Shown in pieces: positions 23,877 through 32,909 of a stretch of DNA of 43,298 bases (its first letter is position 1; every line of letters begins with the position of its first letter). This DNA comes from an uncultured Bacteroidota bacterium. Its GTDB lineage: Bacteria > Bacteroidota > Bacteroidia > Chitinophagales > LD1. The translations under genes were made by a program, and so were the position numbers. The notes under the pieces are model-generated. The model was given only the letters and a program-made list of their open reading frames with translations. It was not told where the DNA came from and did no database searches. The stretch is from contig CALAYL010000044.1 in the NCBI GenBank assembly GCA_937894725.1, forward strand, positions 1 through 43,298. Reading direction: 5' to 3'.

Positions 23877-25193
23877 GTGAGAAACCTATATATGTTCCTG
23901 CTTTTGATAAGCTCATCTGCTATCTATAGCCAAAAAAGCACGACATCAAAAATCTATGCTGGCCCCATGGCTGGCTCAATCACAGCCAAATCCGCAAAAG
24001 TATGGCTAGGTTTTAAAACGAATGGTAAACAATATTTAGTCCTCACGGATACCACCTCAAAACGTGTTTTTTTTCCTTCTAAAATGGATGGTATTGCCAA
24101 TAAAAATGGAGTACAATCTGTAGTCGCAAATTTTGATAACCTTGAAGCGGACAGAACTTACTTTGTATATGCTACAGTCGAAAATGGACTTAATAAAGTC
24201 GTTACCCACTTCACTACTCTCAAAGATACTACCGAGGCAGACATCAGCTTTGCTTTTGGTTCATGTGCACTCATGCAGCCTGGATTTTGGCGAGGATTGG
24301 CTCCAGGTGCCTCAGCCTCAATTTTTAAACATATGCAAGCCCAAAAGCCAGATTTTATGCTTTGGCTAGGCGACAATGTGTACTATCTGCTCAATGATTG
24401 CAAAACATATGAAAATATGTTTGAACGAAATATGAAAATGCGTTCAAAATTTAAATATTTAAAATCTTTCCTTACTGCCGTGCCTCAATACGCTATCTGG
24501 GATGACCATGATTTCGGCCCCAATGATGCTGGCAAAGATTGGCGCCTCAAAGATACTGCGCTCAATATTTTTAAACATTTTTGGCCCAACGATTATCCAG
24601 CCCAAGAAGCATTTAATGGCAACTACTTTTCTTATCGCTACTACGATAGTGAGTTTTTTATGCTTGACAATCGTTTTTTTAGAGAAGAACCTTGCGATAG
24701 CTGCGCATTTCTTGGCGAAACGCAACTCATCTGGCTCAAAAACAAATTGATGCAATCTGACGCTACCTTCAAATTTATCGCTATTGGCTCGCAGGTTTTG
24801 AATGCCAACGGATTTGGTGAATCGTTTGACGAATATAAAAAAGAACAAACTGGCTTAATAGACTTTATTACCAAAAACAACATTAATGGAGTTGTCTTTT
24901 TAACTGGAGATAAACATTATAGTGAAATTTGCAAACGTGAAATCAACGGCTATCCTATCTACGACATCACCTGTTCGCCACTCACCTTCCCTCCTCTCCC
25001 TCGTAGATTAGTTGGTGCTTACAAAAATAATGATCGAATGATTGGCTCAGATTATGCCAAAAAAAATTTCGGAAAAATTGCAATTACCGGCAGTACTGAA
25101 AATAGAATTTGCAACGTGTCGTTTTATAGTAGAAAAGGGAAATTAAAAAGAAATTTTTCTATACCTGCCAGTTCACTCAAAATAAAAGAATAA
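23877..25193 (+). CDS. PhoD-like metallophosphatase, secreted
   Basis: A 438-residue protein with a signal peptide (MFLLLISSSAIYS). The start is GTG 23877 or ATG 23892; both keep the signal. The N-terminal domain (about 25-120) is the Fn3-like part usual for PhoD. The catalytic part carries SFAFGSCA, LWLGDNVYYL, AIWDDHDFGPNDAG and FLTGDKHYSEI, the metal-binding blocks of the PhoD/calcineurin-like superfamily. It probably hydrolyses phosphodiesters or phosphomonoesters outside the cytoplasm. It follows the kinase-like gene by eight bases. Its stop codon lies in the T tract that ends the RNA transcribed from the other strand. Confidence 0.9.
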   Translation: MRNLYMFLLLISSSAIYSQKSTTSKIYAGPMAGSITAKSAKVWLGFKTNGKQYLVLTDTTSKRVFFPSKMDGIANKNGVQSVVANFDNLEADRTYFVYATVENGLNKVVTHFTTLKDTTEADISFAFGSCALMQPGFWRGLAPGASASIFKHMQAQKPDFMLWLGDNVYYLLNDCKTYENMFERNMKMRSKFKYLKSFLTAVPQYAIWDDHDFGPNDAGKDWRLKDTALNIFKHFWPNDYPAQEAFNGNYFSYRYYDSEFFMLDNRFFREEPCDSCAFLGETQLIWLKNKLMQSDATFKFIAIGSQVLNANGFGESFDEYKKEQTGLIDFITKNNINGVVFLTGDKHYSEICKREINGYPIYDITCSPLTFPPLPRRLVGAYKNNDRMIGSDYAKKNFGKIAITGSTENRICNVSFYSRKGKLKRNFSIPASSLKIKE

Positions 25194-25197
25194 AAAA

Positions 25198-25389
25198 TGC
25201 TCACACAGATACCTGACCGAAGTTGCTCGTATGTCAGGGTTTGGGTTCCGAGCATCGCTGTAATCTGCTGTTAACCTGTTTTGTGGACGAGGAATAAACC
25301 GAAGTCTATTTTGCAGCCCGCCATTGAGTACCCTTTGTAGAACCCGGTATTTGATAAATTATCCAACTCGGCATCCATCTGCGTGAGCA
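25198..25389 (-). ncRNA. ssrS: Candidate 6S-like structured RNA, about 190 nt
   Basis: A GC-richer gap with no coding frame folds as one long rod. TGCTCAC (25198-25204) pairs with GTGAGCA (25383-25389); CAGAT (25206-25210) with ATCTG (25377-25381); CCGA-A-GTTG (25217-25225) with CAACTCGG (25364-25371), one base bulged; GGGTTC (25243-25248) with GAACCC (25340-25345). At the tip, the minus strand forms AATAGAC-TTCG-GTTTATT, where a G-U wobble pairs only on that strand. Transcription on the minus strand is also supported by a promoter directly upstream and by six T after the closing stem. Length, rod shape and open middle fit 6S RNA, the RNA polymerase regulator; SRP RNA, tmRNA and RNase P signatures are absent. 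Confidence 0.65.
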
Positions 25390-25392
25390 AGT

Positions 25393-25423
25393 TAAATTTA
25401 TAAATTCTTCGCTAAAATTCCAA
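25393..25423 (-). promoter_or_regulatory. Promoter of the 6S-like RNA
   Basis: On the minus strand TTG (25423-25421) is followed after exactly 20 bases by TAAATTTA (25400-25393), one mismatch from TAnnTTTG. This is the best-spaced Bacteroidota-type promoter I see in the window. It would start transcription about five bases later, right at the closing stem of the RNA. Confidence 0.65.
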
Positions 25424-25457
25424 TTCGGAATTGTATTTTTGAATTTTTACCTACTTT

Positions 25458-26510
25458 ATGATTACCCAAAAACGTCTTTTATTTTTAAACTTGATTTTAG
25501 TAGCTGGTATTACGCTCTCCTTATTACTATCCCAGTCTTGCAGCCAATGCAATAAACCAAAACAAGCGCCAGTAGTTGCAATTGATTCGACTATATCCGA
25601 ACCCATCAGAAAGCTTACCGAAGCTATATCCAAAGATTCTCTAAATTCCAATCTTTACTTTAAACGAGCCGAAATACATGACCTAGAAGGCAATTATAAA
25701 TCTGCCCTTTCAGATATGTTTATAGCAATAAATCTCGATTCGCTACGTCCAAATTTTTACACCTATGGCGCATCACTTTTCATCAAATCCGAAGAACCAA
25801 AGCGCGCCATAATGCTCATGGCACATGCGATTTCACTAGATTCTAACTATATCGACTTTTATATCCAAGGTGGTAAATATGCTTATCTTATCAAAGACTA
25901 TGATCAAGCACTAGCCTTCTTTAATCAAGGATTAGGCAAAGATATGTTTGCCGCAGATTTATACTATTACAAAGGCATGACCTACAAAGACAAAGGCGAT
26001 ACTACTAAGGCTATGTCTTCATTTCAGACCTGTGTAGAACAAGACCCTAAATACGCAGATGCCTTTTTGCAGATAGGGCTGATACTCCAAGCCAAAGGCG
26101 ATAAGATGGCGCAAAAATATCTCGATAATGCTGTAAAAGCCAACCCAAAGGGAATAGATGCAATGTATGCCAAAGGATATGCAGAACAAGATGACAAGCA
26201 ATACGAAAAATCTATCGAAACATTTAGAAAAATAATAGAAACAGACCACCAAAACGAAGAGGCACTTTATGCTATTGGTTACAGCTATTTGATGTTAGAC
26301 TCTTTCAAAACTGCCTACAAAAATTTTGCTTTAGCCACAAAAATAGACCCTAGCTATCACGAAGCATACTATAAAATGGGTGTGTGTGCCGAACAACTCA
26401 AGGATATGGATGAAGCCAAATCGCTTTATCAACAATCGCTCAATCTCAATAGCAAATATACACTCGCTCAGAAAGCATTAGATAGACTCAATAAAACTAC
26501 TCAACCATGA
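25458..26510 (+). CDS. TPR-repeat lipoprotein
   Basis: A 350-residue protein with a lipoprotein signal (LILVAGITLSLLLSQSC, lipobox cysteine near residue 28). About seven tetratricopeptide repeats follow, for example YFKRAEIHDLEGNYKSALSD, YYKGMTYKDKGDTTKAMSSF and ALYAIGYSYLMLDSFKTAYK, each with the small-large-small residue pattern. It is a membrane-anchored scaffold in the envelope; partners are unknown. It overlaps ftcD by four bases (ATGA), a link that looks more like shared transcription than shared function. Confidence 0.88.
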   Translation: MITQKRLLFLNLILVAGITLSLLLSQSCSQCNKPKQAPVVAIDSTISEPIRKLTEAISKDSLNSNLYFKRAEIHDLEGNYKSALSDMFIAINLDSLRPNFYTYGASLFIKSEEPKRAIMLMAHAISLDSNYIDFYIQGGKYAYLIKDYDQALAFFNQGLGKDMFAADLYYYKGMTYKDKGDTTKAMSSFQTCVEQDPKYADAFLQIGLILQAKGDKMAQKYLDNAVKANPKGIDAMYAKGYAEQDDKQYEKSIETFRKIIETDHQNEEALYAIGYSYLMLDSFKTAYKNFALATKIDPSYHEAYYKMGVCAEQLKDMDEAKSLYQQSLNLNSKYTLAQKALDRLNKTTQP

Positions 26511-28168
26511 AAAAAATAATCGAATGTGTGCCCAATTTTAGTGAAGGTATTGACATGCAGATAATCGCCCAAATAGAGCAAGCCATCCAGTCTGTAGATG
26601 GTGTATCTTTATTAAATACAGATCCAGGAAAAGCTACAAATCGCACGGTCATTACCTTTGTAGGAGACGAAAACACCGTAGTAGAAGGTGCATTTCAAGC
26701 CATCAAAAAAGCACAGGAGCTCATTGACATGCGTAAACATAAAGGCGAGCATCCTCGATTTGGAGCTACTGATGTATGCCCCTTTATACCTATCGCTAAT
26801 GCCACTATGGAAGATTGTATAGCTTGTGCCAAAAAACTGGGTGAGCGAGTAGGCAATGAACTAGGCATACCCGTATATCTTTATGAATTTGCCGCATCTG
26901 CACCTCATCGTCAAAATCTAGCAAGTGTACGTGCCGGAGAATATGAAGGTATCAAAGATAAAATAACTCAAACTGAATGGGCACCAGACTTTGGCCCTGC
27001 CAAATGGAACGAAAAGAGCGGCAACATAGCCATAGGTGCACGCAATATCCTCATCGCATTCAATACTAATCTCAACACAACGTCAACGCGCAGAGCCAAC
27101 TCTGTAGCTTTTGATGTGAGAGAAGCTGGCAGAAAAGTAAAAAATAAAAATGGGGAAGATATACATCAAGCAGGAAGTTGTAAAGCCGTGAAAGCCATCG
27201 GTTGGTATATCGAAGAATACGGTGTAGCGCAGGTGTCAATGAACTTGACCGATATCACTCAAACACCCATCCACAAAGCATTTGATGAATGTGTAGAAAG
27301 TGCGCACCAAAGAGGGATGCGAGTCACTGGCTCTGAACTAGTTGGACTTATTCCTCTTCAATCTATGCTCGATGCTGGCGTATATTTTTTGACAAAACAA
27401 AAAAGAAGCACAGGCGTGTCGGAAAGTGAGCTAATCAAAATAGCGATTAAATCAATGGGGCTAGATGAACTCACCCCTTTCAATCCACAAGAGCGAATAA
27501 TAGAATATAAATTAGCAAAAAGTAATCAAACCAAAAAGAAACTCATTGATTTTACATTGATCGATTTTGCAGATGAAACTGCCAGTGAATCACCTGCACC
27601 AGGTGGAGGCTCAATATCAGCTTACGTAGGTGCATTGGGTGTTTCATTAGGTACTATGGTAGCTAATCTTTCTTCTCACAAAAAAGGATGGGATGACCGC
27701 TGGGAAGAATTTTCTGTACACGCACAAAATGGGCAAAAAATAAAAAAAGAATTGCTTCATTTAGTAGATGAAGACACACATGCTTTCAATAAAATCATGG
27801 ATGCGTTTAGTTTGCCAAAAAAGACTGACGAAGAAAAAACAGAACGTAAACTAGCTATCGAATCTGCTACTATTTATGCCATTGAAGTACCACTCAAAGT
27901 GATGCAAACTAGCCTTGAAAGTTTTGATACTATATCAGCCATGGCGCATATCGGTAATCCAAACTCAGTGAGTGACGCTGGAGTGGGTGCTATTTGTGCT
28001 AGAGCAGCTATATATGGAGCATACCTCAATGTAAAAATAAATGCCAGTGGACTAGCCGATAAAAGTATTGCCAATGAATATATCGAAAAGGCAAATCATA
28101 TGCTAGCAAAAGCTTTTGAGCAGGAAAATACAATACTAGCGAAAGTGGAGGAAGTGATAAACGGATAA
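26507..28168 (+). CDS. ftcD: Glutamate formimidoyltransferase/formimidoyl-THF cyclodeaminase, fused
   Basis: A 553-residue two-domain enzyme. Residues 1-330 are the formimidoyltransferase (IIECVPNFSEGIDMQII; DMRKHKGEHPRFGATDVCPF with the catalytic His region; VAFDVREAGRKVKNKNG). Residues 345-550 are the cyclodeaminase (DFADETASESPAPGGGSISA; FDTISAMAHIGNPNSVSDAG). It moves the formimino group from N-formimidoylglutamate to tetrahydrofolate and releases ammonia, the last steps of histidine breakdown. Both domains look complete. No hut genes are adjacent. It ends one base before a convergent gene. Confidence 0.95.
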   Translation: MKKIIECVPNFSEGIDMQIIAQIEQAIQSVDGVSLLNTDPGKATNRTVITFVGDENTVVEGAFQAIKKAQELIDMRKHKGEHPRFGATDVCPFIPIANATMEDCIACAKKLGERVGNELGIPVYLYEFAASAPHRQNLASVRAGEYEGIKDKITQTEWAPDFGPAKWNEKSGNIAIGARNILIAFNTNLNTTSTRRANSVAFDVREAGRKVKNKNGEDIHQAGSCKAVKAIGWYIEEYGVAQVSMNLTDITQTPIHKAFDECVESAHQRGMRVTGSELVGLIPLQSMLDAGVYFLTKQKRSTGVSESELIKIAIKSMGLDELTPFNPQERIIEYKLAKSNQTKKKLIDFTLIDFADETASESPAPGGGSISAYVGALGVSLGTMVANLSSHKKGWDDRWEEFSVHAQNGQKIKKELLHLVDEDTHAFNKIMDAFSLPKKTDEEKTERKLAIESATIYAIEVPLKVMQTSLESFDTISAMAHIGNPNSVSDAGVGAICARAAIYGAYLNVKINASGLADKSIANEYIEKANHMLAKAFEQENTILAKVEEVING

Positions 28169-28169
28169 T

Positions 28170-29753
28170 TTATCGCACCAAACTCATAGCTACGACTTGC
28201 GACATTACACCATTTTGCAAACGAGCATAATACAAGCCAGGTAGCGCATTTTCACTTCTGAAATCGACTACATAATTGCCCACAACTAGGTCTTGATCTA
28301 TCAGCGTTTTAATGTGTTTGCCTGCGCCATCATATACCTCTATCAATGTATGACCGCCAGCAGTAGTAAACTCGATTTTTGTTTTTTCGACAAAAGGATT
28401 TGGATAACTCTTGATAAGCTGAATACCTGCTTTGCTATTTAAATCATGAACAGACGCTGGATAGCAACCCGAGGGATTGACTAGTGGTAAAAGCTGAAAG
28501 TTTTGAAGTGTGATAGAAGCATCCACCACAGCTTTTGGTACACAAAACCAATCTTGCAAAAGCGATGTATATATAGAGCGAAAATCGTATTGCATAGGAA
28601 GATTATCATTTACGCCTGTCGAAGTCGAAATACTTGGGTTAGCACCTAAAATACCAGGTATCACTTTGTTTCCAAACAAAATACACGGTGCCGCAGCTCC
28701 ATGGTCTGTACCACTACTGAAGTTGGAAATAATTCTACGGCCAAACTCCGAGAAGGTAAGTCCAACAACTCTATCGGCTACACCTAAGCCTTGTATGTCA
28801 TCTTGAAATGCTTTGATAGCTGACGACAATTTGCCCAATAAATCAGCATGTGTGCCTGTTTCTGTAGTGCCTGGTACTACTTGGGTGGCATGTGTATCAA
28901 ATCCACCTAGGCGCACCATATACACTCTAGTTTTCAATCCACCTCCTATCAATCGAGCTACTATTTTCAACTGATCAGCTAGCGAATTATTGGAAGGATA
29001 TGCGCCCTGCGATGTCACAGTATTAGCCGCGTCTTTCACCACGGTGGCGTATTGATTTGCTTGATTCGCTATGAGTCGCACATAAGTGAGCTCATCGCCT
29101 GCTGGAGTGGCTGGAGCTGGGTCTTGTATGCCATTCACAAGGTTATAAAAATTCACTGGGTCTGAGATAGCCATGGCATAGTTGGCGGTAGGTCCTTGAA
29201 AAATTGGCGAAATAAAAGAACCAATTTGAACAGCCAAAGGATGTGGCGCATTAGTATTAGGATAGCCAGCTGGATAATTTGGGAACTCATAGTTGAGATA
29301 GCGACCTATCCAACCCGTAGTAAGTGTTTGATTGGAATCTGAAGCTGATGTCCAAATATCAGTGGCTCTAAAATGCGAATAATTAGGATTAGGATAACCT
29401 ACGCCCTGTACGATTCTTACCTTATCATCATTATAAAGTTGTTGAAGTCCGGTCATAGACGGGTGTAGCCCCGTAGCAATAGTGCCATTGAGCGGCAATA
29501 CTTTATTTTGATCTATCAACACATTACTTCGCAATGTGCTCAAGGTGCTGTATTGGTCAAGTGGTATGACCGTATTGAGTCCGTCATTTCCACCATCGAG
29601 CTGTATGATTACAAGTACATGATCATTGTCGGCATCTGCTCCGGCCAATGCAGAAAATAATGGCGATGCACCGTAGGCTTTTACACTATAGCCTCCTACT
29701 AATGCTGGCAACACTACTGCTGGTGCTGCTTTTATAAAACTTCTTCTTTTCAT
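28170..29753 (-). CDS. DUF1501 protein with T9SS sorting domain
   Basis: A 527-residue secreted protein. It starts MKRRSFIKAAPAVVLPALVG, a Tat-like signal with twin arginine. The DUF1501 (sulfatase-like fold) domain contains VIIQLDGGNDGLNTVIPLD, YSHFRATDIWTSAS, RLGGFDTHA and VGLTFSEFGRR. The last 80 residues, from IKSYPNPFVEKTKIEFTTAG to the end, form a type A C-terminal sorting domain for the type IX secretion system, so the protein is exported across the outer membrane. Activity unknown. It is next to its usual partner DUF1800 (18 bp). Confidence 0.92.
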   Translation of the reverse strand: MKRRSFIKAAPAVVLPALVGGYSVKAYGASPLFSALAGADADNDHVLVIIQLDGGNDGLNTVIPLDQYSTLSTLRSNVLIDQNKVLPLNGTIATGLHPSMTGLQQLYNDDKVRIVQGVGYPNPNYSHFRATDIWTSASDSNQTLTTGWIGRYLNYEFPNYPAGYPNTNAPHPLAVQIGSFISPIFQGPTANYAMAISDPVNFYNLVNGIQDPAPATPAGDELTYVRLIANQANQYATVVKDAANTVTSQGAYPSNNSLADQLKIVARLIGGGLKTRVYMVRLGGFDTHATQVVPGTTETGTHADLLGKLSSAIKAFQDDIQGLGVADRVVGLTFSEFGRRIISNFSSGTDHGAAAPCILFGNKVIPGILGANPSISTSTGVNDNLPMQYDFRSIYTSLLQDWFCVPKAVVDASITLQNFQLLPLVNPSGCYPASVHDLNSKAGIQLIKSYPNPFVEKTKIEFTTAGGHTLIEVYDGAGKHIKTLIDQDLVVGNYVVDFRSENALPGLYYARLQNGVMSQVVAMSLVR

Positions 29754-29771
29754 TTTTGCTGGTTTACAGAT

Positions 29772-31421
29772 TTATGACAATTGATACTCTGGTAGATTCA
29801 TGATGTATTTTAGCACAACTTGCAAACGCTGAACTACGATTTGCTTTTTTGCTGTATCAGTTGGATTATTGATATAATCATTCCAAGCGTTTGTCCAATA
29901 GTAATCTTGTGTTTGACCAGAGAGCAAACCGTATGTTTTTAAATATTGTTTGATGGTAGTAGATACTTGAAAAGTAATCAACAAATCTAACATCTCATTT
30001 AAAAGTGAATTGGGATCAGAAGGAGTTGAAAACTGTGATACAAAAGCAATAGGGTCAACTATCAATTTTTTTCCATTTTTTGTATATCCCACATACAATA
30101 AGAAATCGGTGAATTGATTTCGCTTTGGTAGCGTATCTGTATTTATCCAAACTCTATGAAATGAAGGCAACTGATAGTATGCTGGCCAACCTGCCACTGC
30201 AGGAGGATCTAGCAAATCTTGTTGCATCGAATTGGCATAACTTTCGGCTACAAACCACATATCATATAGCGTAGCTAAATCGGCTGGCAAAGTAGGAAAC
30301 TCAAGTTTCATCTCTCTACTAAAGCTCACTAAAAAATCGACTGAAGGCTTAATAAAACATGACCTATTGAGCATATCAAAAAAATGCTCGCTCAGAAACA
30401 ATTGTTCGAGCATAGGTTTTATCTGATAGCCATTATTTCTAAACGTATCTGCCAATGGAATAATCACATTTGCTTCTACAGTAGCATCTATTTTGTAATA
30501 AACAAAAAAGCGATAGATACGCCTTACCACATTGCGAGCCACCTCTGGGTGAGCAAAAATCATGGTCAACAGATCATCCAACTCATCCTGCCCTGCATTA
30601 CCTGTTCGGCCTGTGATGACGGTATTGTTGTAAAAAGAAGAAAATGTTTTGTCGCTGCTATCATGACGGGCAGGGTTGAAAACGTAAGATATATTCGTGA
30701 TATCTTTTTGATAGCCCGTAAGGACTTTGGCCGCAGCAACTACATCAGGCTCAGTAAAGTGAGGATTGAGGTCTTTGCCCACTGTAAAGAGCTCTTGCAA
30801 TTCGCGAGCGTAATTTTCGTCTGGTGCTCCTACCCGATTAAAATGCCCATTGAGGTAATCGAGCATAGCTGGCTCAAGGGTCATGGCTTTTGTCAGTGCT
30901 TTAAAATCACCTAAACAATTTTGCCGAATGCTAGATAAATATTTGTATCCATAGCGGCCATCTTGATAGACTTTAGATGCTGTCGAAAAATGGTTATGAA
31001 AGCAAAGCACCATTTTTTCCTCTATAGACCGCCCTTGATTTACCATTTGACCAAACCACCAGGCTTTTAGAGATATAACCCTATCTGCTAAGGCCAATGG
31101 CACATAAGGGGCATTGACCCATGTTTGTCCAAAAGGTACATTCGCATCGTCATTTGTATTCACATAGGCTTTCACAGGTGGGGAAGGTGCTGTACCGAGG
31201 GTGAGCAATTCTGATACTACTTGAGTCAGCGTCTTTCCCGTAAAATAATCAATATCAGCTTGTGTGGCACCAAACATGGTTCGCTTGAGAAGATGCACCA
31301 ATTCGGCCTTACCAAAAGCACCAATGTAAGGATTTACACCAGTTGTAGATCGTGAGGCACTCCCATGGCGAGCATAAGGCACATTGACCTCGGCTGCAGA
31401 CATTAGTAAATCATTAGACAT
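29772..31421 (-). CDS. DUF1800 family protein
   Basis: A 549-residue protein with the family's blocks: HLLKRTMFGATQADIDYF, WFGQMVNQGRSIEEKMVLCF-HNHFS, NYARELQELFTVGKD and LDPPAVAGWPAYYQ. I see no classical signal peptide; the start MSNDLLMSAAEVNVPYAR may be family-typical. Function unknown. DUF1800 and DUF1501 genes are almost always paired and in this order (DUF1800 transcribed first), which suggests one extracellular complex. An intergenic gap of 72 bp separates it from the helix-hairpin-helix gene. Confidence 0.92.
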   Translation of the reverse strand: MSNDLLMSAAEVNVPYARHGSASRSTTGVNPYIGAFGKAELVHLLKRTMFGATQADIDYFTGKTLTQVVSELLTLGTAPSPPVKAYVNTNDDANVPFGQTWVNAPYVPLALADRVISLKAWWFGQMVNQGRSIEEKMVLCFHNHFSTASKVYQDGRYGYKYLSSIRQNCLGDFKALTKAMTLEPAMLDYLNGHFNRVGAPDENYARELQELFTVGKDLNPHFTEPDVVAAAKVLTGYQKDITNISYVFNPARHDSSDKTFSSFYNNTVITGRTGNAGQDELDDLLTMIFAHPEVARNVVRRIYRFFVYYKIDATVEANVIIPLADTFRNNGYQIKPMLEQLFLSEHFFDMLNRSCFIKPSVDFLVSFSREMKLEFPTLPADLATLYDMWFVAESYANSMQQDLLDPPAVAGWPAYYQLPSFHRVWINTDTLPKRNQFTDFLLYVGYTKNGKKLIVDPIAFVSQFSTPSDPNSLLNEMLDLLITFQVSTTIKQYLKTYGLLSGQTQDYYWTNAWNDYINNPTDTAKKQIVVQRLQVVLKYIMNLPEYQLS

Positions 31422-31493
31422 AAGCAGTGTATTTTTACTTTAAGTAAATATGTAAATAAGATATATCTATATATAAAAGGTTTAATTTGGCTT

Positions 31494-32423
31494 TTATTTA
31501 AGCTCTAAGTAAGGTAAAAGTTTTTTACAAATACTATCAGACATATCGGGTACTCTACAAAAATCATTGACTGTAGTAAATGCATTGTTATTTTCTCTGT
31601 ATTTCACTATTTGTTTAGCTAGAGGCCGGGTATATGGATGCTTGCGAAAATCATCGTAGTTAGCGGTATTGATCGCTATTTTCTCAACTTCCGGCTTTGA
31701 TACATAGAGCTGAGGTTTTATTTTCTGAAAAGTAGAATCAGGTAGCCCCCATACTTCTTTGATTTGTGCCACTTCATAGAACCCCCCAAGCCACCCACGA
31801 TACTTAACTATACGACTCGATAGCTTAGCTCCTATGCCACGAAGCCGCTCAAAATCGGCAGAGTCTGCTTTATTGATATCTAATTTGAAGTTTGATTTTC
31901 CCGAATATTCTCGTTTTTCATAATTATCATTATTGGATGAATACGTTCCTCCCTTAAACTCTTCATGAATGTAAACAAAAGGCAGAAGCTCCTCCTTTTT
32001 TTCATCACTCAATACAAAAATTTTGCGAATATCTTCGGGCTTGCGAAACTTACCCCCTTTAGCTTTATAATTTTCAATTACTGTAGCTTGCTTTTCACTC
32101 AATCCCAATTTCTGCCAACCATCCACATCTATGGTATTTGGATCAAATTTGAATAGTGAATCTGGCCTTCTAGTTTGCTTTCTTTCGATGGTGTTTTTAT
32201 AAAAAAAGGGATTACTTTTCTTCTCTACTTGGGATGCGAGATACTCCTCATTCATCTTATTGAGCGCAGCTTTTTCGCTAGCCGAAATACTCAACAGCTT
32301 TGAAGAAGATGAGGAAAGTAAATAAGGAAGAAGTAGAAAAAATAGCGATAAGCCTATAAGAATCAAAGCAGCTCGTTTTTCCACTTTTGTAAAAATAAAA
32401 AAATGACGAAGTTCATGCGCCAT
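31494..32423 (-). CDS. Helix-hairpin-helix (ComEA-like) membrane-anchored protein
   Basis: A 309-residue protein from ATG 32423 (MAHELRHFFIFTKVEKRAAL); an in-frame extension to 32495 adds 24 unconvincing residues. One membrane helix (LILIGLSLFFLLLPYLL) is followed by a Lys/Ser-rich linker. Three helix-hairpin-helix modules follow: DPNTIDVDGWQKLGLSEKQA, LDINKADSADFERLRGIGAK and INTANYDDFRKHPYTRPLAK. Such folds bind DNA without sequence preference; ComEA relatives take up DNA in competence. The arrangement of anchor plus several modules is common in Bacteroidota. The DNA uptake role is inferred from fold only. Confidence 0.85.
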   Translation of the reverse strand: MAHELRHFFIFTKVEKRAALILIGLSLFFLLLPYLLSSSSSKLLSISASEKAALNKMNEEYLASQVEKKSNPFFYKNTIERKQTRRPDSLFKFDPNTIDVDGWQKLGLSEKQATVIENYKAKGGKFRKPEDIRKIFVLSDEKKEELLPFVYIHEEFKGGTYSSNNDNYEKREYSGKSNFKLDINKADSADFERLRGIGAKLSSRIVKYRGWLGGFYEVAQIKEVWGLPDSTFQKIKPQLYVSKPEVEKIAINTANYDDFRKHPYTRPLAKQIVKYRENNNAFTTVNDFCRVPDMSDSICKKLLPYLELK

Positions 32424-32909
32424 ATACCAAGTATTTAAATTAAATTTAGAATAGGAAAATGAGATTTCAAAATATGATCGCTTGATTTTTTTCAATAACT
32501 AATTTTCCTATAGAAAAAAACCTCATAACCGCTCACTCGCAATTTATCAAATACTTGGAACTTGCACTTTCAGATAAAAGCCATCTTGTGAACTAATTTC
32601 CATAAACAAGATGATTTAAAATACAGCAAAAGCATCATCATATATTTTTGTATGAATCTTACAAAGAATACGTTTTTCACTTTGTGACAGTACCTGCATC
32701 CAAAAAATCGAGAGGATAAAAAGGCTTTTTTTTGTATAAATAAACAAAATAAAGCGCTCATTCAGTTTATCGTACTTTATATAAAGTATTAAACATCATA
32801 CACTTAAGTGTCCAACTAATCAAAGTGCGTCCACCAAAACGTCCACACGCATACTACTACTCTCTAGGGCAGAAGTAGCAGTAGGTTTGTGTTACAAAAA
32901 CCAACCAAT
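32424..32909. other. Long intergenic region between HhH gene and sterol operon
   Basis: No convincing gene is seen in 486 bases. It separates two divergent units and so holds promoters for both. Before the sterol operon GTCCA occurs three times (32810, 32830 and 32841 onward), in GTCCAAC, GTCCACC and GTCCACAC, possibly a regulator site. A -7 box lies at 32882-32889. Poly-T (about 32727-32735) is present but without a strong stem. Confidence 0.4.
32882..32889 (+). promoter_or_regulatory. -7 promoter box of the sterol operon
   Basis: TAGGTTTG fits TAnnTTTG exactly and lies 20 bases before ATG 32910. The placement supports that ATG over an in-frame GTG at 32889, which would overlap the box itself. 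No -33 TTG is found at the normal distance, so an activator may be needed. Confidence 0.5.

Noticed and set aside
32424..32495. Longer start for the helix-hairpin-helix protein
   Set aside because: The 24 added residues are Lys, Ser and Phe-rich noise; the shorter form begins MAHELRHFF with the anchor at the usual distance.
32570..32761. A 63-residue minus-strand open frame in the long gap
   Set aside because: Composition typical of AT-rich noncoding DNA, no signal or domain, no promoter link.
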